Of a DNA stretch of 64,000 bases, positions 27,426 to 36,214 are shown piece after piece; position 1 is the first letter of the stretch; each line of letters begins with the position of its first letter. A program made the position numbers and the translations under genes. This stretch comes from Lutibacter sp. (GTDB lineage Bacteria > Bacteroidota > Bacteroidia > Flavobacteriales > Flavobacteriaceae), in assembly GCF_016342705.1 (NCBI RefSeq), contig NZ_JAEINV010000009.1, positions 62,001 through 126,000 of the forward strand, read 5' to 3'. The notes under the pieces are model-generated. The model did not search any database. It was not told the origin of the DNA and was given only the letters and a program-made list of their open reading frames with translations.

Positions 27426-28479
27426 GCAATTTTAAAGTTTCTTTTCTATTTATTTTTTGAGTATCGGTTTCTAAAAAACTATTTACAAAGAAAAGTTCTT
27501 TCGGCATTTCATACTTAGAAAAGAATTCCATATTTTTTATATTTTCAAAAAGGTTGTCATTTTCAATTCCTTCAACAACCAAAATCAATTTTTCTCCTAA
27601 AATAGCATCTGGAATTCCTGCTACAAAAAATCGTTGTTTAATTACTTCAGAAAGTTTTTCTTCTATTTGCTCTGGAATTAATTTTATTCCACCTGAATTT
27701 ATTACAGTATCAAAACGACCAAGCCAATTAAATTCACTCTCAGAAAGCAATTCAACCAAATCATTTGTTACTATTTTTTCATCACAAATTTTTGGAGCAT
27801 CAATTATTAAACAACCTCTAGCATCTGTTGAAATTTTAATATTTGGAAGTGTTTTATAATGAGATTTCTCGACTGCGCTCGAAATGACAGAGTCAAAGTT
27901 ATTCAATTTTTTAATTGCAATATGAGTCACTGTTTCAGTCATGCCATACGTTGCAAATAGTTTAGTTTTTAACTGTTGAATTTTTAACAATAAATCATTA
28001 GAAACCACGCCTCCACCAACTATTAACTTTTTAATTTTATGAATATTTTGGAGTGAATTAGTAACCTGCAATGGAACCATTGCAGAAAAATCGTATTCTT
28101 TTTCAATATGCTTTAAAGGTCCTGAAGATGGTTCCATAACATCTATTTGCCAACCTAACGTAATTGCTCTTACTAACATCATTTTTCCAGCAATAAAATT
28201 AACGGAAATACATAATAAAGCTGTTGTATTTTCAAACAAATTAAAAAATTCTCCAGTAGCTTTTGCACTGTTTATCATATGTTTTTTTTGAAGCTGAATT
28301 AACTTAGGAGTTCCTGTAGAACCGGAAGTTTTTACTTCAATAATTGTAGATTCATTAAACCAATTTTCTAAAAATTGAGCAACATCCATAGAAATTGATT
28401 TAGAAAACAAGAGTAATTCTTCAACAGATTTGAATGCATTTCCTTGTAATCGAAAGTCTTTATGAAATGTATTTCTCAC
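27409..28479 (-). CDS. menE: o-succinylbenzoate-CoA ligase-like AMP-binding enzyme (MenE)
   Basis: 356-residue adenylate-forming enzyme. The P-loop-like KTSGSTGTPKLIQL (about 50-63), ATYGMTETVTHIA and NWLGRFDTVINSGGIKLIPE are the A5/A7-A8 motifs of the ANL superfamily. It is short, as flavobacterial MenE is, and menC lies two genes upstream, supporting the menaquinone role. The start is GTG at 28479; an in-frame stop precedes it and no ATG lies between. Oddity: residues about 197-206 (SVISSAVEKS) are encoded by an inserted repeat. Confidence 0.87.
   Translation of the reverse strand: MRNTFHKDFRLQGNAFKSVEELLLFSKSISMDVAQFLENWFNESTIIEVKTSGSTGTPKLIQLQKKHMINSAKATGEFFNLFENTTALLCISVNFIAGKMMLVRAITLGWQIDVMEPSSGPLKHIEKEYDFSAMVPLQVTNSLQNIHKIKKLIVGGGVVSNDLLLKIQQLKTKLFATYGMTETVTHIAIKKLNNFDSVISSAVEKSHYKTLPNIKISTDARGCLIIDAPKICDEKIVTNDLVELLSESEFNWLGRFDTVINSGGIKLIPEQIEEKLSEVIKQRFFVAGIPDAILGEKLILVVEGIENDNLFENIKNMEFFSKYEMPKELFFVNSFLETDTQKINRKETLKLLKNIY
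27861..27890. repeat. dispersed repeat inserted in frame in menE
   Basis: A 30-base stretch whose core TTTCTCGACTGCGCTCGAAA is the left half of a repeat type common in flavobacterial intergenic DNA. It is GC-richer than its surroundings and is translated within menE as part of SAVEKSHYK. It shares the TGAC end seen in the other repeats of this window. Confidence 0.6.
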
Positions 28480-28534
28480 TAGTAATTTTTAAAATTCCTT
28501 TTTATTCGTAGTTATCCTAAATTTATAGAGTTCA

Positions 28535-28616
28535 TCATTCTGAACTTGTTTCAGAATCACATCAAACTCTTATTTTGCATATTATAATGAGACCCTGAAA
28601 TAAATTCAGGGTGACG
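28535..28616. repeat. REP-like paired inverted repeat between CPBP gene and menE
   Basis: Two related elements in opposite orientation: TCATTCTGAACTTGTTTCAG (to 28560) and GAGACCCTGAAATAAATTCA (to 28616, ending GTGACG). Each is itself an imperfect palindrome (TTCTGAA...TTCAGAA; CCCTGAA...TTCAGGG). Related copies occur at 29600 and 61114. Confidence 0.75.
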
Positions 28617-28624
28617 TAATATTT

Positions 28625-29584
28625 CTAAGCTATAAATTCTTCTTCTTTTAATTCAATTGGTTTCATAACAGTTCCAAACAATTTTTCTTTCCAATTAGTC
28701 CATCCATATTTGTTTGAAAAAATGTATAAAACTATTGGATACAACACCAATACTGGCATAAACATTTCCCAACCAACCGAAGGCTCTGAAGTATCAATTA
28801 ACAGCGCATCTGTTTGAAAAACTGTCCAGTTTGCTGTTACCAAAACAGCTGCAACAATATTATTTGCAGCGTGGAATCCTAGAGATAATTCAGTCCCTTC
28901 ATCCATCAAAGTAAAAATCCCTAACACCAAACCAGTTCCAATATAATACACCATACTTATCCATCCCAGTTTTTCAACTTCAGGATTTAAACCATGTAAC
29001 AAACCAAAAATTACCGATGTTAAAATTAAAGCCACAAAAGATTTTTTAAACCAAGTTCCAAAACCTTGCATTAAATAGCCTCTAAACAAAATTTCTTCCA
29101 TACTTGTTTGAATTGGTAAAAATAAAAATGAAACCAATACTAAAATTGCAAAAGAAACGGGTTTAAAGTTCCAAATAAAATTTTCTGGTTCTAGATAATA
29201 GCTAATAGCAATCATAATTACACCAATTACAGCCCAAAGACCAAAGGCATAAAAAAATCGGCTCCAATCAATTTTATCACGACTTGTAATTACTGAAATT
29301 ATTTTTCGCCTATGAATTATTTTCACACCAAATAGCAATGAAATTAGTCCGCCCAAAAAAGTTAATATTACTAAAAACAAGTATAAATTAGAATCCATTC
29401 CTAACGAAACAAAATTATCATTTGCTGCTGCTAAAAAAGTTTCAAAATCTCCAGCGTAATAAAATGCAACTCCAATTAAAGGAATTACTGCAATAAATTG
29501 CCACCCAAAAAATAATAGTATAATGGTTACAAAATATGCCCACCATTGGTTTTCTCCTTTATATGCTTGTTGAATAAATTTCAT
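28625..29584 (-). CDS. CPBP family intramembrane glutamic endopeptidase
   Basis: 319-residue polytopic membrane protein with about eight hydrophobic helices. The CPBP/Rce1-like protease motifs are visible: EEILFRGYLMQGF (catalytic Glu pair and Arg), FGLLHG (motif 2 His) and LGFHAANN (motif 3 His/Asn). Substrates are unknown. It lies between menE and menC on the same strand, bordered on both sides by REP-like repeats, so it may be an insertion into an older men cluster (inference). Confidence 0.9.
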   Translation of the reverse strand: MKFIQQAYKGENQWWAYFVTIILLFFGWQFIAVIPLIGVAFYYAGDFETFLAAANDNFVSLGMDSNLYLFLVILTFLGGLISLLFGVKIIHRRKIISVITSRDKIDWSRFFYAFGLWAVIGVIMIAISYYLEPENFIWNFKPVSFAILVLVSFLFLPIQTSMEEILFRGYLMQGFGTWFKKSFVALILTSVIFGLLHGLNPEVEKLGWISMVYYIGTGLVLGIFTLMDEGTELSLGFHAANNIVAAVLVTANWTVFQTDALLIDTSEPSVGWEMFMPVLVLYPIVLYIFSNKYGWTNWKEKLFGTVMKPIELKEEEFIA

Positions 29585-29599
29585 AATATTTTAGTATAA

Positions 29600-29625
29600 G
29601 ATGCTGAATCAAGTTCAGAATGACG
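29600..29625. repeat. single REP-like element abutting the menC stop codon
   Basis: GATGCTGAATCAAGTTCAGA (to 29619) followed by ATGACG. It is the same family as the elements at 28535 and 61114, and its last base directly precedes the menC stop codon on the minus strand (29626-29628). Confidence 0.7.
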
Positions 29626-30660
29626 TTATAAATTAAATGTCCAATTTTTTAAATTATTATAGTTTAAATAGCCGTTTTTTACTTCTAATGGACAATCAAA
29701 ATTATTGGTAAATAAACCACCTGTTCCCAAACCTTGTGGCATTCTATTACCTAAAGTATACGTCCATTGAGCAATAGCATTTAAGCCAACATTGCTTTCT
29801 AAAGCTGATGTTATCCACCAACCAATTTGTAGTTTTTCAGCCAAATGAATCCACTCCTCACTACCTTTAAATCCGCCAACTAAACTAGGCTTTAAAATTA
29901 TATACTGCGGATTTATTATTTGTAGCAATTCTTGCTTTTTTGTTACAGGAAAAACACCAATTAATTCTTCATCCAAAGCAATTGGTAAGGGCGTTTTTAA
30001 ACATAAATTAGCCATTTCACTTATTTGTCCTTGCTTTATTGGTTGTTCAATAGAATGAATTTCAAATTCAGCTAAACGTTTTAATTTCTCTAAAGCTTCG
30101 TTTGGTTTAAAACCACCATTAGCGTCAACTCGTAACTCAATTTCTTTTGAAGAAAAATCTTTACGAATACTTTTTAGCAAGGAAAGTTCTGTTTCAAAAT
30201 CAATGGCTCCAATTTTCATTTTAATGGTTGAAAATCCTGCTTCTAATTTATCTGAAATTTGTTTTTTCATAAATGATTCGTTTCCCATCCAAATTAAACC
30301 ATTGATATTTATTGCATCTTTAGATTTTGTAAATTTTGAAGGAAATAATTCAAACAAATTATCGCTTTTTAATGACAATAAAGCTTGTTCCAAACCAAAT
30401 TGAATGGAAGGAAATTGATTTAGTTCATTAAATAATTCGTCTTTATTTTTATGAATATTAGCACATAACCACACTAGTTTCTCTTCATAATCTGGTCTAT
30501 CATCACAACTTAGGCCTCTAAACAAACCACATTCTCCAATTCCTAATTTATTCTTTTCAATTAATTTTAAAAAGAATGTTTCTTTGGTATGTAAAACACC
30601 ACGAGATGTTCCACTTGCCTGTTTAAAATTTAGAATATATTTTTGAAAACTTGCTTTCAT
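29626..30660 (-). CDS. menC: o-succinylbenzoate synthase (MenC), enolase superfamily
   Basis: Dehydratase forming o-succinylbenzoate from SHCHC in menaquinone synthesis. The 344 residues show the enolase-superfamily barrel: catalytic lysine in STIKMKIGAID, metal ligands in RVDANGGFKP, HSIEQPIKQG and ALDEELIG, and the second lysine in YIILKPSLVGG. Together with menE and menA in this window it indicates a classical menaquinone pathway. Paralogous dipeptide epimerases share the fold, but men-gene context favours MenC. Confidence 0.88.
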   Translation of the reverse strand: MKASFQKYILNFKQASGTSRGVLHTKETFFLKLIEKNKLGIGECGLFRGLSCDDRPDYEEKLVWLCANIHKNKDELFNELNQFPSIQFGLEQALLSLKSDNLFELFPSKFTKSKDAININGLIWMGNESFMKKQISDKLEAGFSTIKMKIGAIDFETELSLLKSIRKDFSSKEIELRVDANGGFKPNEALEKLKRLAEFEIHSIEQPIKQGQISEMANLCLKTPLPIALDEELIGVFPVTKKQELLQIINPQYIILKPSLVGGFKGSEEWIHLAEKLQIGWWITSALESNVGLNAIAQWTYTLGNRMPQGLGTGGLFTNNFDCPLEVKNGYLNYNNLKNWTFNL

Positions 30661-30730
30661 TTTTGCTTTAAAATTGAAAGGTACAAATATTTAAAAATTT
30701 ATTTTATATTGGACTATAATTATATTTTTT

Positions 30731-31633
30731 ATGGAAATTCCACACATCCCAAATTTAATTTATTACGCTATTCCTTTTTTTATAGTTTCTGTTATTTTTG
30801 AAAGTATTGTTTTATACAAAAAACAGCCTAAAAGCTACAATCTTAAAGATACTTTTGCTTCGTTGGCAATGGGAATTGGAAATGTTTTGGTGAATTTGTT
30901 AAGTAAATTACTAGTCGTTTTTATAATTACTTTTTTATACGAGAACTTTAAACTTACAACTATTCCGTTTGTTTGGTGTAGTTGGATCCTCATTTTGTTT
31001 GCTGATGATTTTTGTTATTATTGGGCGCATAGAATGGGACACGAAAGTAGATTTTTTTGGGCATCACATATTGTACATCATTCTTCAAAAAAATATAACT
31101 TAAGTACTGCTTTACGCCAAACTTGGACTGGTGGTTTTTTTACTTTTGTGTTTTATTTAGTATTACCAATTTTAGGATTTCACCCTTTAATGATATTTAC
31201 GCAAATGAGTATTAGCTTATTATACCAATATTGGATTCACACAGAGTTAATTGACAAAATGCCAAAATGGTTTGAAGCAATTTTTAACACACCTTCCCAT
31301 CACAGAGTGCATCACGGAAGTAATCCGTTGTATTTAGATAGAAATCACGCTGGAATTTTTATTATTTGGGATAAAATATTTGGAACATTTCAACCTGAAT
31401 TAAAAGATGAAAAAGTGATTTATGGATTAACTTCAAATATTGACACTTTTAACCCAATAAAAATTGCTTTTCATGAATGGATTGCTGTTTTTAAAGATGC
31501 TTTTTATGCTAAAACAAACATTACAAATAAATTAAAATATTTTATAAAGCCACCAGGTTGGAAACATGATGGCTCTGGTTTATTATCTAATGATTTAAGA
31601 AAAGAGTGGTTGTCTAAAAATTCTAAAGAATAG
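30731..31633 (+). CDS. sterol desaturase / fatty acid hydroxylase family membrane protein
   Basis: 300-residue polytopic membrane di-iron enzyme. Four to five TM helices frame the histidine clusters DDFCYYWAHRMGHESRF (HxxxH), ASHIVHHSS (HxxHH), and PSHHRVHHGS (HHxxHH). The residues AVLRQ-like STALRQTWTGG are also typical. Bacterial members hydroxylate or desaturate lipids such as ornithine lipids, carotenoids or hopanoids; which applies is not evident. It is divergent from menC with a 70-base spacer. Confidence 0.9.
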   Translation: MEIPHIPNLIYYAIPFFIVSVIFESIVLYKKQPKSYNLKDTFASLAMGIGNVLVNLLSKLLVVFIITFLYENFKLTTIPFVWCSWILILFADDFCYYWAHRMGHESRFFWASHIVHHSSKKYNLSTALRQTWTGGFFTFVFYLVLPILGFHPLMIFTQMSISLLYQYWIHTELIDKMPKWFEAIFNTPSHHRVHHGSNPLYLDRNHAGIFIIWDKIFGTFQPELKDEKVIYGLTSNIDTFNPIKIAFHEWIAVFKDAFYAKTNITNKLKYFIKPPGWKHDGSGLLSNDLRKEWLSKNSKE

Positions 31634-31651
31634 CCCTTCGACTCAGCTAAG
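31634..31651. repeat. fragment of a dispersed flavobacterial repeat
   Basis: CCCTTCGACTCAGCTAAG follows the sterol desaturase stop codon without a gap. It resembles a degenerate half of the CCTTCGACT...CTCAG type repeat common in flavobacterial intergenic DNA. Low confidence because it is a single short copy. Confidence 0.4.
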
Positions 31652-31655
31652 TGAA

Positions 31656-31928
31656 CTAATCTTTTTTCCAACGTTCTAATTTTGGAATTCCTTTTGAAAA
31701 AACACCTGCAAACAATTTCATAAAGCCACCCATTTCTTTCAATTTTTCTTTTACAAAAGCCTGCATTTCTTCAGCAGTAATATCAGGTTGCAAAAATTTG
31801 CCATCTTCATAACAATAGCTGCAATATTTATGACTTGTTTTACCATCTGCATTTTTTCCTCCACCAACACCTTTTGGATCTTTCTTTAAAGGCATTGCGC
31901 AACTCTGACAAGTTTTATACTCTTTCAT
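31656..31928 (-). CDS. putative zinc-ribbon protein
   Basis: 90 residues with an N-terminal zinc ribbon (CQSCAMPL and, about 25 residues later, YCSYCYEDGKF) followed by a helical segment (ITAEEMQAFVKEKLKEMGG). This is the pattern of the putative zinc-ribbon family PF12674 found alone or fused to other domains. No signal peptide. It is 11 bases downstream of the SRPBCC gene, likely the same transcript. Function unknown. Confidence 0.82.
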   Translation of the reverse strand: MKEYKTCQSCAMPLKKDPKGVGGGKNADGKTSHKYCSYCYEDGKFLQPDITAEEMQAFVKEKLKEMGGFMKLFAGVFSKGIPKLERWKKD

Positions 31929-31939
31929 GATTTTTTAAA

Positions 31940-32464
31940 TTATTTTTCTAAAATTCCTTTTAATTTATTCAAACCATATTCAAAATCTTTACCAACCATT
32001 TTATCCATATTCATAAACAACATCATTATTGTCATCGGAAATTTATTTTCACCTGTAAATCCCCAAATTACTTTGGTTCCGTCACCTTCTTTCTCTACTC
32101 TTAAATAAGCATTTGAAGTAGATTTAAACGGTTTTAAAAAGCGTAATTGTGACTTTATTTCTTTGTTTTCTTCAATTCCAGTTATCTCTTGTTCTCCTTC
32201 ACCAACATCTTTATTACCAACCCAGGCAGAAATACAACCTACTTCACCATCAACTCCTGTAAAAGTTTTATTCATATTTGGATCTTTTTCAGCCCAAGGA
32301 GACCAATTATCTTGATCTTTAAGTGATTTTAAATATTGAAAAACTTCTGGCAAAGGTTTATTAATAAAAATACTTCTACTTGCATCGTAATTTTTTGGTG
32401 CTAATAAGTGTAAGACAGCTATAAGTATTATAAGCGCTACAATAATGTACAAAAATGTGGTCAT
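31940..32464 (-). CDS. SRPBCC family (polyketide cyclase-like) protein with N-terminal membrane anchor
   Basis: 174 residues: one TM helix (TFLYIIVALIILIAVLHLL) then a START/Bet v1-like domain (SRSIFINKPLPEVFQYLKSL, DNWSPWAEKDPNM, VIWGFTGENKFP). Such domains bind hydrophobic ligands; the ligand is not known. It sits between the zinc-ribbon protein and the MBL hydrolase on the same strand. Confidence 0.85.
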   Translation of the reverse strand: MTTFLYIIVALIILIAVLHLLAPKNYDASRSIFINKPLPEVFQYLKSLKDQDNWSPWAEKDPNMNKTFTGVDGEVGCISAWVGNKDVGEGEQEITGIEENKEIKSQLRFLKPFKSTSNAYLRVEKEGDGTKVIWGFTGENKFPMTIMMLFMNMDKMVGKDFEYGLNKLKGILEK

Positions 32465-32497
32465 AGTTTTAAGTTTAGTAGTTAATTAAATTTCCAT

Positions 32498-33178
32498 TTA
32501 TAATTTAATAAAGTCACCAATAGGTAATAAAGTTAGCTCTTTTTTAGCCTTCGCAAATTTCTCATAAGCTTCTTTATGATCTATTTTAATGTACCCAAAA
32601 GTATCAAAATGCACACCTAAAACTTTATTACAATTTAAAAATTTACTTGCTTTTATTGCTTCATCAATTCCCATTGTAAAATTATCACCAACTGGTAAAA
32701 TGGCTAAATCTAAATCACCAATAACATCTGGAATTAATTTCATGTCGTACGTTAAAGCCGTATCTCCAGAAATATAAATTCTATGATGTCCGGTTTCCAA
32801 TACAAAACCTCCTGGTTGTCCACCATACGATCCATCAGGGAAAGAGCTTGAGTGAATTGCATTTGTATAGTGTAAAGTTCCAAAATCAAAATGCCATTTG
32901 CCTCCATGATTCATTGGATGTCCTGCAATTTCTTTATTTTCAAAATACGTTACAATTTCATAATTAGAAATTACTTTTGCGCCAGTTCTTTTTGCAATGG
33001 CTTCAACATCTAAAATATGATCTTGATGTGCGTGTGTTACCAAAATATAATCGGCTTGCAGATTGTTAATATCTATATCTTTAGCTAATTCATTTCCCGA
33101 AATAAACGGGTCAATTAATAAGGTTTTGTCTTTTGTTTCAATACTTAAAGTTGCGTGTCCTAAATAGGTTATTTTCAT
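32498..33178 (-). CDS. metal-dependent hydrolase, UPF0173 / UlaG-like MBL fold
   Basis: 226-residue cytosolic metallo-beta-lactamase-fold protein: YLGHATLSIE at the start, LIDPFISGN, the zinc box VTHAHQDHILDVE (HxHxDH), HSSSFPDGSYGGQPGGFV, YISGDTALT and GVHFDTFGYI. This is the signature of UPF0173 proteins, whose substrates are largely unknown. Start ATG at 33178. Compare the exported MBL protein at 7133, which lacks the first His of the box. Confidence 0.9.
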   Translation of the reverse strand: MKITYLGHATLSIETKDKTLLIDPFISGNELAKDIDINNLQADYILVTHAHQDHILDVEAIAKRTGAKVISNYEIVTYFENKEIAGHPMNHGGKWHFDFGTLHYTNAIHSSSFPDGSYGGQPGGFVLETGHHRIYISGDTALTYDMKLIPDVIGDLDLAILPVGDNFTMGIDEAIKASKFLNCNKVLGVHFDTFGYIKIDHKEAYEKFAKAKKELTLLPIGDFIKL

Positions 33179-33230
33179 TGGAAGAAGTTTTTATATGTTT
33201 ACTGCAATTTAAAAAATATTTTTCATAAAA

Positions 33231-33257
33231 AAACCACAGAAAGTGAACTTTCTGTGG
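33231..33257 (-). terminator. intrinsic terminator of the OprC-like receptor gene
   Basis: On the minus strand, the perfect 10-bp stem CCACAGAAAG-TTCA-CTTTCTGTGG is followed by seven T. It begins 31 bases after the receptor stop codon. Confidence 0.85.
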
Positions 33258-33287
33258 CTAACAAACAAACAAAATAAGTATCTAATA

Positions 33288-35558
33288 TTAAAATTGATAC
33301 TTACAATACGTTGTGAAATTTCTACCAGGCTCGTATATTTTACCAGATAGAATATTTGAATTACTATATGAGAAATTCAAATGTTCATAATATGTTTTAT
33401 CAAAAATATTTAATACAGCAAAACCTATTGAAAAACCTTTAAATGGTTCTAAACCTGCTCTAAAATCTAGTGTTCCAAAACCAGGAGTTTCTTCTTCCAT
33501 AAATGAAGGTGCAATTTTAGCTTGTTTCGCAACTAACCTAGAACTTAGTGCAAACCAAAAATTATCATCTTCATATTTAGCCCCTAAGTTTGCCATAAAC
33601 GGAGGAATATGGGCTAACGGTTCGTTTAAATCTTTATTTTCAGCTTGTGTGTATGAAACTTCTGAAGTAAACATAATTTTTTCGGAAGCTTTGTAGCTAA
33701 AAGAAAATTCAAAACCTGTTTGAGCGGCTTCATCAATATTTATAAATTGTTTTGCAACCACTGGTGGAGTTGTAGGCATAAATTTTCTTGGAATACTCGT
33801 ATTTACAACTGGAGTTATATAATCCGTCAAGAAAGAATGAAAAAAGGAAGCGCCAATTTGTATGGTTTCAAACTTTTTAAGTAATGATAGTTCTAATTGT
33901 GTATTAACTTCTGGTTTTAAATTTGGATTCCCAACATATTCATACGGATCAACACCAACGGAAAAATGGTTAATAAAACGCTCTATCATTGAAGCTGTTC
34001 TTACACCTCTACCAACTGCAAACTGCGTTTGAAATCCATCTTTTTGATATTTTATAGATACATTTGCACTCACATTTGTTTCGGTTTGATCATCAATATT
34101 TCCACCATACAATGTTTCAAAATCTGCTTCTGGATCTGCTATTGAAGCTGAAATAAAATCGGCTCTTACACCTGTTGTTACCGTTGTGTAATTACTCAAT
34201 TTAAAGTTGCTTTCTGCAAATACACCAATATCATTTACACTTGCATCTTGCCAAATTTTATCGGTAAAAACTTTAGGAGTTGGCAACACCATACCATTCA
34301 TCATTTTCACAATACGAGTTCTATCACCTTTTCTATCTACTATGTTTGCATCTATACCTGTGTAAATTCTCACATTATCACTTGGTGCAATTACCAGCTC
34401 TGTTTTCCCTCCATAAGTCCAAGATTCAACTGGAGATTGCGAATCTGTTAAATTAAAATTCGGACGATTTTCATTAGTCATTAAATGATCTACATACGAA
34501 TAAAAAACCTTTACAGTGAAACTGTTTATTATATCAGATAGTTCTTTTATTTTATAATCAATTCCGGCTAAAAAACTATCATCATAAGGTGAATCCATAG
34601 GCAAACCAGCGTGATCAATATCGCGACCAAAAGATTGTCTCCAACTTAATTGCAAACGTTGTTTTTCTGTTGGATTTATTCCCACTTTTAATGAATAATC
34701 AGTTGTTTTAAATGATGAAGGAACAACTGTTCCATCGCCATCTTTATAATCGCCAAAATCACGATAAGAACCATTCAAATACACATCAAATTTATCAGCA
34801 ACATACAACGCCGAAGCACCAGTTACTAAATTATCTCCATTGGTTTCATAACCTCCTTCAACGCTTCCATGAAATCCTTTTTGATCTTTAGTTGGATTTT
34901 TTGAAACAAGATTTATAATTCCACCAAAATTTTGTCCAAATCTAACTGTAAAAGGCCCCTTTACAATTTCAATTTTTTCAATTTCTTCTGGAATAATATG
35001 TGTTGTAATTGGATCCATTCTATTTGGACACGCGTTTAAAACTTTCATTCCACCATCATATTGAACATTTAATTGTTCGTATTTAAAAGAACGGAAAACT
35101 GGTTCAGATGCATAAGCTCCTTTTTTAGTGATTCCAAAACCGCTAATTTCTTTAAATAAATGTCCAACGCTACGTGGTTGACTTATACGTTTTTCCGTAT
35201 CGTTTATAACTACAGATTGAGAAATATCTTGCAAAGGGTTTGCCGCTACAATAATTTCGTTTAACTCTATTTGAGTAAGTTGTAATGGTATGGTTATTTG
35301 ATTTTGTAAACTTGTTATTACGGTTTTATAACTGATGTGCGACACTTCAATTTTATCGCCTATTTCAGCATTTAATGTAAATTCACCATTTACATTTGAA
35401 ATTACTACCATATTATTTTTTAACATTCTAATAGTAGCATATTCTATTGGTGTTGCATTTTTTTCATCAATAATTTTTCCAGAAAGCTTTGAAGATTGTG
35501 CAAAACCTACCAATGAAATAAATAGTATAATTATAGTTAGAAGTACTTTGTTTTTCAT
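33288..35558 (-). CDS. TonB-dependent receptor, OprC/NosA-like (probable copper receptor)
   Basis: Outer-membrane receptor of 756 residues: signal peptide (1-21), a carboxypeptidase-regulatory-like domain (about 23-105), plug and 22-strand barrel ending in an aromatic (YCKYQF). The plug carries ACPNRMDPITTHIIPEEIEK (C177, M181), which matches the CxxxM copper site followed by RMDPPT in OprC/NosA copper receptors; DHAGLPMD (H316, M321) may supply further ligands. Copper uptake is therefore the best call, by motif and not by experiment. A long 5' region of 200 bases separates it from the small CNGKC protein gene upstream. Confidence 0.83.
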   Translation of the reverse strand: MKNKVLLTIIILFISLVGFAQSSKLSGKIIDEKNATPIEYATIRMLKNNMVVISNVNGEFTLNAEIGDKIEVSHISYKTVITSLQNQITIPLQLTQIELNEIIVAANPLQDISQSVVINDTEKRISQPRSVGHLFKEISGFGITKKGAYASEPVFRSFKYEQLNVQYDGGMKVLNACPNRMDPITTHIIPEEIEKIEIVKGPFTVRFGQNFGGIINLVSKNPTKDQKGFHGSVEGGYETNGDNLVTGASALYVADKFDVYLNGSYRDFGDYKDGDGTVVPSSFKTTDYSLKVGINPTEKQRLQLSWRQSFGRDIDHAGLPMDSPYDDSFLAGIDYKIKELSDIINSFTVKVFYSYVDHLMTNENRPNFNLTDSQSPVESWTYGGKTELVIAPSDNVRIYTGIDANIVDRKGDRTRIVKMMNGMVLPTPKVFTDKIWQDASVNDIGVFAESNFKLSNYTTVTTGVRADFISASIADPEADFETLYGGNIDDQTETNVSANVSIKYQKDGFQTQFAVGRGVRTASMIERFINHFSVGVDPYEYVGNPNLKPEVNTQLELSLLKKFETIQIGASFFHSFLTDYITPVVNTSIPRKFMPTTPPVVAKQFINIDEAAQTGFEFSFSYKASEKIMFTSEVSYTQAENKDLNEPLAHIPPFMANLGAKYEDDNFWFALSSRLVAKQAKIAPSFMEEETPGFGTLDFRAGLEPFKGFSIGFAVLNIFDKTYYEHLNFSYSNSNILSGKIYEPGRNFTTYCKYQF

Positions 35559-35593
35559 TTTTAATTTAAAATTTTTATTAATATACTGCCGAC

Positions 35594-35611
35594 TTACTAA
35601 TTAGTTAGTAA
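35594..35611. promoter_or_regulatory. inverted repeat upstream of the OprC-like receptor
   Basis: TTACTAA-TTAG-TTAGTAA, 7-bp arms around 4 bases, 36 bases before the receptor ATG in the 200-base gap between it and the CNGKC gene. It could be an operator or a leader element; no regulator is adjacent. Confidence 0.4.
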
Positions 35612-35758
35612 CCAATTAGCAAGTTTAAAAACTGACTATTTACGTGTATTAAAAATATATTAAACCACTAGCGATAATCTGTTTTTCAACAAATTAAAGC
35701 ATACACTAATATTTCAAAAAATGAATTATTTTTTAAAGTAAATAGACACGTAAAAAAA

Positions 35759-36142
35759 TTAAGAAACTACTTGTGGTGGTTTAAAAACAGATTTAAAAAA
35801 ATCTTGTGAAGTATAATTAACATAATAAGATTTCTCAGAATTTAATTCTTTAAAAACTTTTAATTGATATGAAAACTGATCTAAAGGGCTTATTGGATAA
35901 TCATCAAAATTAATTTGAGGAATGGTTGATTTATGTTCGTGATTATCGTGATTTACTTCCTTTAATTGTTTTTCTAAATAACATTTACCGTTACATTCTA
36001 AATAAGGTTTGTCTTTATTTTCGCAAAGTACAGTTGCAATATAATTGTAATTGGCATAATACTCTATTATTGGCACTAATGGACGTACCATTGCCAATAA
36101 ATACAGTAAATAAAAAAATATGCCTAATACTTGATTTTTCAT
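35759..36142 (-). CDS. small CNGKC-motif membrane/exported protein, likely metal related
   Basis: 127 residues with an N-terminal hydrophobic helix (IFFYLLYLLAMVRPLVPII) and a periplasmic part bearing VLCENKDKPYLECNGKCYLE, then a His-rich patch (NHDNHEHK) and a PP near the C-terminus. I recall this small family upstream of TonB receptors in Flavobacteriia. The CxxxC and His cluster fit metal binding, and it precedes the OprC-like receptor on the same strand, so a shared role in copper handling is inferred. Confidence 0.72.
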   Translation of the reverse strand: MKNQVLGIFFYLLYLLAMVRPLVPIIEYYANYNYIATVLCENKDKPYLECNGKCYLEKQLKEVNHDNHEHKSTIPQINFDDYPISPLDQFSYQLKVFKELNSEKSYYVNYTSQDFFKSVFKPPQVVS

Positions 36143-36214
36143 TAAACGCTTTAATAAAAGACAAAGGTATCTTTTATTTTTTGATAATTAAAATATTCTA
36201 TTTTACTTTTTATA

